A stretch of DNA of 64,000 bases from CAJFUR01 sp904420575 (GTDB lineage: Bacteria; Actinomycetota; Coriobacteriia; Coriobacteriales; Eggerthellaceae). Of this stretch, positions 58,273 through 64,000 are shown in pieces. The notes beneath the pieces are model-generated. The model made no database searches. It was not told where the DNA came from and was given only the letters and a program-made list of their open reading frames with translations. Made by a program: the position numbers and the translations under genes. Every line of letters begins with the position of its first letter. Position 1 is the stretch's first letter. The stretch is taken from the NCBI GenBank assembly GCA_965119745.1, contig OZ221973.1, forward strand, positions 2,976,001 through 3,040,000, in the 5' to 3' direction.

Positions 58273-61200
58273 TTAAGCGGTCAGCACGGCGTGCCCGAAC
58301 AGGTCCTGGATCTCGGAACGCATGACGGGGCTGCGGGCATCCACGGACACGGGCAGCTCGGCGCGGAACTTGCGGCCATCGGCCTGCTGCACGAACAGCA
58401 CCACGCCGTCGCGTCCGGGATACGACTGCAGGATGCGATTCAGACGCAGCGACCGGCTCTGGTCGAATTCGGACGATGACACCTTGAGCTCCAGGTGCGA
58501 CGGCCGCACGTCCTCTTCGTTCAGCTCGATGGCCTCCACCTCGAACGCCATGATCTGGTTGCCGCGGTCGTTGTGCTCGAACTTGCCCTTGATCTTGACG
58601 ATGGCGTCTTCCTGGATGGCCTCGGCGTTCTCTTCGTACTTGAAGCAGATGCACTCGATGTGCCCCGTGGTGTCTTCCAGGTTGAACGTGGCCATCTTCG
58701 TGCCACGCTTCGTCAGTTTCGTCACCACGCCGGACACCATGCCCACGAACACCGCGGACTTGATCTCCTTCGTGCGCTCGGCCAAGTCGCCAAGCTGGAA
58801 CTTCGTCATGCGCGAGATGACGCCCTCGTACGGCTGCAGCGGGTGTTCGGAGACGTAGATCTTCATGATCTCCTTCTCGTAGGCCAGCTTCGTGCGCTTG
58901 TCCCACTCCACGCCGTCGGGTTCGGGCACCTCTTCCTCGAAACCCGAATCGGGATCGTCGCCGAACAGGTCGAACATGGACACCTGGCCCCGGTCGCGGT
59001 CCTTCTGGCGCTTCGAGGCGCCCTCCAGAAGCGGCGTCTCGTCCACGAAGTACATGAGCTGCTTGCGCGTGTAGCCCGTCGAGTCGAACGCCCCGCCCTT
59101 GATGAGGGCCTCGAGCGTCTTGCGGTTGTAGCACTTGGCGTCCAGACGGTTCACGAAGTCGTGCAGGCTGGTGAACGGGCCGTTGGCCTCGCGTTCGGCG
59201 ATGATCTCCTCCGCGACGTTCTTGCCCACGCCGCGCACGCCCACCAGCCCGAAGCGCACGCCTTCGTCCACCGGCGTGAACTCGACGTTGGACGAGTTGA
59301 TGTCGGGGGGCAGAACGGGTATGCCCGAATGGTTGCAGCTGGCGATGTAGCGGATGAGCCGGTCGGTGTTGCCCATGTAGCTGGACAGCACGGCCGCCAT
59401 GAAGTCGTTCGGATAGTGCGCCTTCAAGTACGCCGTGCGCATGACCAGGATGGCATAGGCGGCCGAGTGCGACTTGTTGAAGGCATATTTCGCGAACTTC
59501 TCCGCGTCGTCCCAGATCTGCTTCGCGATCTCCAGCGAGAAGCCGTTCTCCACCGCGCCCGTGTTCCAGTCCTCCTGCAGGGCGCGCATGACGTCGAGCT
59601 TCTTCTTGCCCATGGCCTTGCGCAGCTTGTCTGCCTTTCCGGCCGAAAAGCCGCTCATGGCCATGGATATCTGCATGATCTGTTCCTGGTAGACCATGGT
59701 GCCGTACGTCTCTTCCAGGATGGGGCGCAGACGCTCGTCGTAGTAGTGGATGGCGGTCTTGCCGCTGGCCACCTTCACGTAGTCGTCCACCATGCCGGAC
59801 TCCAGCGGGCCCGGACGGTTGAGCGCGATGGAGGCGACGATGTCGGAGAAGCGCGTCGGAGGGAGCCGCGAGAACAGGCTCACGTACAGTGCGCCCTCCA
59901 CCTGGAACAGGCCGTCCATGTTGCCGGACTGCATGAGCTTGAAGGCGGCCTCGTCGTCGATGGGGATGTCCTCGGGGATCACCTTCGTGCCGAAGCGCTG
60001 CTCGATGTTGCGGCAGGCCATGGTGAGCACGTCGAGCGTGCGCAGGCCGAGGAAGTCCATTTTCAACAGGCCCAGTTCGGGCGTGTAATGCCCGTCGTAC
60101 TGGGTGATGATGCCGCCGCCCTTGGTGTCGCGCTTCATGGGCACGTGGTCGGCCATGGGGTCGCGGCAGATGATGGTGGCGCACGCGTGCACGCCCTCGC
60201 CGCGCACGTGCCCTTCGAGGGACTTCGCCGCGTCGATGACCTGCTTCACGTCCTCTTCGGACTCGTACGCCTTCTTGAGGTCGGGGTTGGTGGCCAGCGC
60301 CTTGTCGATGGTGATGCCCAGCTCGTCGCCGATCATCTTGCAGATGCGGTCGCCGGTGTTGTACGGGTAGTCCAGCACGCGTGCGGCGTCGCGCACGGCG
60401 TTCTTGGCCTGCAGCGTGCCGAACGTGATGACCTGGGACACGTGGTCCTCGCCGTACACGTCCTTGATGTGGTTGATGACCTCTTCGCGGCGGCCCTGCT
60501 CGAAGTCGACGTCGATATCGGGCATCTCCACGCGTTCGGGCGAGAGGAAGCGTTCGAACAGCAGGCCGTTGGAAAGCGGGTCCAGGGCGGTGATGTCCAT
60601 GGCGTACGCCACGATGGCGCCTGCGGCCGAGCCACGGCCCGGGCCCACGCCGATGCCCTGGCTACGCGCCCATTCGATGTACTCCTGCACGATGAGGAAG
60701 TACGCGGGAAAGCCCTGCTGGACGATGACGCTCATCTCGTAGTCGGCGCGCTCCTGCGCCTCGGGCGGCACTGGGTCGCCGTAGTGCTTGACCAGGCCCT
60801 CCTGCACGCGCCTGCGGAAGTAGCTCTCCTCCGTCTCGCCCTCGGGCAAGGGGAAGCGCGGCAGGATGGAGTCGCGCTCCAGCACCACGTCGCACTTCTC
60901 GGCCACCTCCACCGTGGTGTCGCACGCTTCCGGGAAGTCCTTGAGCGCCTCGCGCATTTCTTCCTCGGACTTCATGTAGAACTGGTCGTTCTCGAAGCGC
61001 ATGCGGTTCGCGTCGTTCACGGCCGCGCCCGTGCTGATGCACAGCAGGTAGTCCTGCGCCTTCGCGTCCTCGCGCGTGAGGTAGTGGAAGTCGTTCGTGG
61101 CGATGGTCTTGAGGCCGGCGGCGCGGGCCACGTCCGTGAGCATGTGGTTGAGCTCGGTCTGCGTGTAGCCGGCGTCCGTGCGGATGCCCTGGTTCTGCAG

Positions 61201-61731
61201 CTCGATGTAGAAGTCGCCCGGCTCGAAGCAGCCTGCGAACTTCTTGGCCCACTCGACCGCGTCGTCGAACTGGCCGTTGTCGAGCAGCTTCGGGATGATG
61301 CCCGCGATGCATGCCGACGAGCCGATGATGCCGCGGCCGTACTTCTGCAGCATGCTGAACGTGGTGCGCGGCTTGTAGTAGAAGTTGTCGACGTGAGATT
61401 CGCTGACCAGCTTCACCAGGTTGTGGTAGCCCTCGTTCGTCTTAGCCAGCAGAAGCAGGTGGAAGAGCTTGGGCTTCGTGTCCTTGCGCAGCTCCTCGTC
61501 GGTGGTGAAGTACACCTCGCAGCCGTAGATGGGCTTGACGTGCTTGCCCGTCTCGGCTTCCACCTTCTCGCACATCTCGCACAGCTGCGGCACGCCGGAC
61601 ATGACGCCGTGGTCGGTGATGGCCACCGCAGGCATGTCCAGATCGGCGGCGCGCTTCACCATGTCGTAGATGTGCGTGTGGCCGTCGAGCAGGGAATACT
61701 CGGTGTGATTGTGCAGATGAACGAATGCCAT
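58273..61731 (-). CDS. dnaE: DNA polymerase III alpha subunit DnaE
   Basis: 1152 residues, replicative C-family polymerase. N-terminal PHP domain (MAFVHLHNHTEYSLLDG). Catalytic aspartates in MPDIDVDFEQGRR (~400). The finger/tau-binding parts include YEVVIQQGFPAYFLIV-like SVIVQQGFPAYFLIVQEYI, GPGRGSAAGAIVAY and YAFNKSHSAAYA. The HhH and OB-fold C-terminus follow. ATG 61731 has AAGAGG upstream; earlier in-frame Met codons (to 61785) lack one. Monocistronic, ended by the 58001-58034 terminator. Confidence 0.96.
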   Translation of the reverse strand: MAFVHLHNHTEYSLLDGHTHIYDMVKRAADLDMPAVAITDHGVMSGVPQLCEMCEKVEAETGKHVKPIYGCEVYFTTDEELRKDTKPKLFHLLLLAKTNEGYHNLVKLVSESHVDNFYYKPRTTFSMLQKYGRGIIGSSACIAGIIPKLLDNGQFDDAVEWAKKFAGCFEPGDFYIELQNQGIRTDAGYTQTELNHMLTDVARAAGLKTIATNDFHYLTREDAKAQDYLLCISTGAAVNDANRMRFENDQFYMKSEEEMREALKDFPEACDTTVEVAEKCDVVLERDSILPRFPLPEGETEESYFRRRVQEGLVKHYGDPVPPEAQERADYEMSVIVQQGFPAYFLIVQEYIEWARSQGIGVGPGRGSAAGAIVAYAMDITALDPLSNGLLFERFLSPERVEMPDIDVDFEQGRREEVINHIKDVYGEDHVSQVITFGTLQAKNAVRDAARVLDYPYNTGDRICKMIGDELGITIDKALATNPDLKKAYESEEDVKQVIDAAKSLEGHVRGEGVHACATIICRDPMADHVPMKRDTKGGGIITQYDGHYTPELGLLKMDFLGLRTLDVLTMACRNIEQRFGTKVIPEDIPIDDEAAFKLMQSGNMDGLFQVEGALYVSLFSRLPPTRFSDIVASIALNRPGPLESGMVDDYVKVASGKTAIHYYDERLRPILEETYGTMVYQEQIMQISMAMSGFSAGKADKLRKAMGKKKLDVMRALQEDWNTGAVENGFSLEIAKQIWDDAEKFAKYAFNKSHSAAYAILVMRTAYLKAHYPNDFMAAVLSSYMGNTDRLIRYIASCNHSGIPVLPPDINSSNVEFTPVDEGVRFGLVGVRGVGKNVAEEIIAEREANGPFTSLHDFVNRLDAKCYNRKTLEALIKGGAFDSTGYTRKQLMYFVDETPLLEGASKRQKDRDRGQVSMFDLFGDDPDSGFEEEVPEPDGVEWDKRTKLAYEKEIMKIYVSEHPLQPYEGVISRMTKFQLGDLAERTKEIKSAVFVGMVSGVVTKLTKRGTKMATFNLEDTTGHIECICFKYEENAEAIQEDAIVKIKGKFEHNDRGNQIMAFEVEAIELNEEDVRPSHLELKVSSSEFDQSRSLRLNRILQSYPGRDGVVLFVQQADGRKFRAELPVSVDARSPVMRSEIQDLFGHAVLTA

Positions 61732-61960
61732 ATCTTGTGCCTCTTGTCCGTGAGTCATGCGCTCGGTAGTGTGTTTGGAAAGCATGCGGCGCGTTTGGTG
61801 TCATTGCCATTCTAACAGCAACGAGAAAGTTTTGCTTCCGAAACACCGCGAACAAACGATGGATTTCAGAAGGAGAACGCCGGGGAACGCGACTGCGCCC
61901 CGCCTGCTTGGGCGGGGCGCAGACAGGGACGCGCGCGAGGCTGCCGGCGAAGCGGGAAGG

Positions 61961-63346
61961 CTACGCCGCCGGGCCCGTCGGCTCGATCTCGAAGCCTTCC
62001 GCATCCAGCTCCGGCGCGCCCTCGACACGACGACGCTCCACCAGGCGCCGCGCCATGGGCACGGACGCCAACAGCGTCGCGCCCATGAGCACGCTCGCCA
62101 CGATCACCATGACCCACACCGGCACGAACGACAGGAACGCGTCGAACATGACGCCCGACACCACCGAGCCGATGGCCGCGCCCAGCATCTCGAACGCGGT
62201 CACGATGCCCGTCACCGTGCCGAGGTCCTTCTTCCCGAACTCCTTCACCACCATCACCGGCGGCGCCACCGTGCCCATGCACGTGGCGAAACCGAAGAAC
62301 AGGCACGCGAGGATGGGCCCCGCGTCGGTGGCCGGGAAGCAGAGCGCGATGCCCGCAGCCACGGACGTCACCGTGCCCAGAATCGTGCCCATGCGCAGGC
62401 CCCAGCGGTCGTAGATGGCGCCCAGCGACACCTTCGCCACGATGACCACGGCCAGGTAGAACGACCACACGCTGCCCGCCCAGATGGTCGAGTGCCCGCC
62501 GGACACCACCTCCACGCCGTCCACCACCACCGAGGTCATGTTGGCGATGGAGTTCGTGATGACGGCGCCGTTCGTGATGCCCATCATGATGAACCCGACG
62601 ACGAGCATCCAGAAGCACGCGCTTGTGCGCAGCACCTTCCAGCCGATGGCCACCGTCACGGGCGCATCGGGCGAGCGGTCGGCTTTCGCCTGCTCCAGCT
62701 GGCCCGCGCCGTAGGGTTCCAGACCCTTGTCGCTCGGGCGCGTGCGGAACGTGAGCACGGCCAGCGGCAGCGACGCCACCAGGCAGATCACGGCCAGGAG
62801 CAAGAATGCCGCGCGCCAGCCCGAACTCACGATCATGGCGCTGGTCACCGGCGAGAGCACGATGCCGCCCACGCCCGACCCCGCGAGCGCGATGGACACG
62901 GCCAGGCCGCGCTTCAGCGTGAACCAGTTCGAGATGAGCACCGACACCAGAAGGCGCGTGCCGGCCACCACCACCATGCCCGCAATGATGCACAGCACGT
63001 ACAGCTGCCACACCGCCGTGATAAACGAAAGCCCCACCAGCACCACCGAGCTGGTAAGCACCGTGGCCGCACCCAGCACGCGCGCGCTGCACTTGTCGGT
63101 GAGCCGCCCGATGACCAGCGACGCGAACACCGCCACCACCGTGGTGATGGACACGCCCGTGTTGAACTGCCCCACCGTGATGCCCAGTTCCTCCACGATG
63201 TGCGTCTGGAACAGCGGGATGCAGTTCACGAACACCGTGTAGCACGTCGACATGATGAGGAAGCCGCCCGCGACGATCCACCAGCCGTAGAAGAACCTCC
63301 CCTGCCTGCCCTGCTTCGCCGCCCCCGCGGCCTTCGCCTCAGCCAT
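61961..63346 (-). CDS. MFS transporter
   Basis: 461 residues, 12 helices: RFFYGWWIVAGGFLIMSTCYTVFVN, GRLTDKCSARVLGAATVL, NWFTLKRGLAVSIALAGSGVGG, and a charged central loop (~205-230). The same oxalate/formate antiporter-like group as the other MFS proteins here. It starts six bases after the M20 peptidase stop, so it probably transports a substrate or product of that enzyme. The C-terminal tail is acidic (~440-461). The 229 bases between it and dnaE contain no gene; TAGAAT (61811-61816, minus) may be a dnaE -10. Confidence 0.9.
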   Translation of the reverse strand: MAEAKAAGAAKQGRQGRFFYGWWIVAGGFLIMSTCYTVFVNCIPLFQTHIVEELGITVGQFNTGVSITTVVAVFASLVIGRLTDKCSARVLGAATVLTSSVVLVGLSFITAVWQLYVLCIIAGMVVVAGTRLLVSVLISNWFTLKRGLAVSIALAGSGVGGIVLSPVTSAMIVSSGWRAAFLLLAVICLVASLPLAVLTFRTRPSDKGLEPYGAGQLEQAKADRSPDAPVTVAIGWKVLRTSACFWMLVVGFIMMGITNGAVITNSIANMTSVVVDGVEVVSGGHSTIWAGSVWSFYLAVVIVAKVSLGAIYDRWGLRMGTILGTVTSVAAGIALCFPATDAGPILACLFFGFATCMGTVAPPVMVVKEFGKKDLGTVTGIVTAFEMLGAAIGSVVSGVMFDAFLSFVPVWVMVIVASVLMGATLLASVPMARRLVERRRVEGAPELDAEGFEIEPTGPAA

Positions 63347-63352
63347 GGTGCC

Positions 63353-64000
63353 TCACTTCCCCAACCGGTCGAGATGCCTGATGAACTCCGTGTAGAACCC
63401 GACGCCGCGCTTATAGGCCTCCACGTCGAGGCGCTCGTCCTGCCCGTGGATGCGCGAGCGCGAGTCGCCCGCGAACAGGATGCCCGCGAAGCGGTACGTG
63501 CGCGGGCACACGCGGTGGAAGTGGCGCGCGTCGCTGCAGCTCGTCTGCACGTAGGGCGCAATGCCGGCCGTCGGGTACACGCTCGCGATGACGCGCCGCA
63601 GGTAGTCGAACGCGGGGTCCCCGTCGAAGGGCGCGATGGGCGACGGCTCGCTCACCTCGAACAACTCGTAGGTGGTGCGGTCGTCGAAGCGGTCCTTGAT
63701 GCGCTGGCAGGCCGCGTCCACCGTCTCGCCGGGGTCGACCCGCACGTTCACCGTGGCGCGCGCCTGCTTGGGGATGACGTTGTGCGCCGGACTGCCTTCC
63801 AGCTGCGTGAGCGCGTAGGTGGTGCGCACCATGGCGGCCGTCTCCGAACCGCCCTGCATGATGCGGATGACGAGCGGGCGGAAGAGCCACAGGTTGCCGA
63901 ACACGAGGCGCAGGCCGAAGCCTCCGCGCGCCGCCAGCTCGCGCAGCATCGCCGCCACCGGGGCGGACAGCTTCGAGGCGGGCGGGTTTTTCTGCAGCGC
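63353..64000 (-). CDS. M20-family metallopeptidase, C-terminal part
   Basis: About 215 residues visible; the start is beyond the window. The dimerisation domain and second metal half are present: VIPKQARATVNVRVDPGETVDAACQRI, SPIAPFDGDPAFDYLRRVI, TSCSDARHFHRVCP and FGxxH-like RSRIHGQDERLDVEAYKRG. This fits the CPS1/PM20D1-like carboxypeptidases or N-acyl amino acid hydrolases. It forms an operon with the MFS carrier downstream. Confidence 0.88.
   Translation of the reverse strand, partial: ALQKNPPASKLSAPVAAMLRELAARGGFGLRLVFGNLWLFRPLVIRIMQGGSETAAMVRTTYALTQLEGSPAHNVIPKQARATVNVRVDPGETVDAACQRIKDRFDDRTTYELFEVSEPSPIAPFDGDPAFDYLRRVIASVYPTAGIAPYVQTSCSDARHFHRVCPRTYRFAGILFAGDSRSRIHGQDERLDVEAYKRGVGFYTEFIRHLDRLGK

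Noticed and set aside
58495..61815. 1106-codon plus-strand open frame opposite dnaE
   Set aside because: Typical GC-rich antisense shadow; DnaE on the minus strand is complete and conserved.

Overview
The window is high-GC bacterial DNA with dense, mostly minus-strand gene clusters. Genes in a cluster commonly overlap by ATGA or GTGA. The gene content (GatCAB, a Rho with a large low-complexity insert, many MFS/molybdopterin/Fe-S modules, and a LuxR regulator with a membrane-spanning N-terminus) points to Eggerthellaceae (Coriobacteriia: Eggerthella, Gordonibacter and relatives). The soluble molybdoenzyme flanked by MFS carriers makes Gordonibacter a reasonable but unproven guess. No rRNA, tRNA, CRISPR array, IS element or phage was recognised.

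Layout. 1-1630: rho (partial) behind a transaldolase-family gene, with a readable promoter. 2017-9591: a histidine operon in the order hisZG-D-C-B-H-A-F-I, in which HisZ and HisG are one fused polypeptide and hisE is absent. 9919-12231: larC (short LarC1 form), larB, and a MerR regulator with a textbook 19-bp-spacer promoter. 12466-17549: a DUF2797 protein, a small membrane protein and gatCAB. 17550-18508: a gene-free stretch with a 24-bp inverted repeat and pyrimidine-rich tandem repeats. 18509-20719: a PadR-HAAS-DUF4097 envelope-stress-like operon. 20884-22938: recQ, whose zinc module is split by a repeat-derived insertion. 23451-27680: two lipoprotein serpins flanking an ECF-like sigma factor and a single-pass membrane protein. 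27798-31586: an amidohydrolase, a GNAT protein, a short LarE and a ferredoxin-type aldo/keto reductase. 31908-34857: PadR, two DUF1048 proteins, a Cys-rich KTR protein and an AlbA_2/ATPase regulator. 34953-42944: ychF, a GNAT protein, a cluster of two U32-like proteins with a Tyr/Gly repeat peptide, an NSS symporter and asnB. 43011-51499: a molybdoenzyme cluster (DmsC-like, MFS, 2x[4Fe-4S] protein, molybdoenzyme, MFS, 12-TM LuxR). 51913-55833: an SSS symporter and a metallophosphatase-ArsS-like radical SAM fusion, both behind the same composite operator. 56019-61731: a Pro/Glu-rich protein, truA and dnaE. 61961-64000: an MFS carrier and a partial M20 peptidase.

Themes. Histidine biosynthesis, translation fidelity (GatCAB), replication/repair and tRNA modification form the housekeeping part. 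The accessory part combines substrate import with Fe-S or molybdenum redox enzymes, as expected of an anaerobic gut specialist using unusual electron acceptors. Nickel-pincer cofactor genes (larB, larC, larE) are split over 18 kb, and LarC and LarE both look C-terminally short. A ~150-bp structured palindromic repeat occurs once between dnaE and truA and once in frame inside recQ, and its terminal palindrome also lies in frame inside hisH. The most original candidates are the Tyr/Gly-repeat peptide with two U32-like proteins, the serpin-sigma locus, the coding palindromic repeats, and the operator shared by the SSS and ArsS-like genes.
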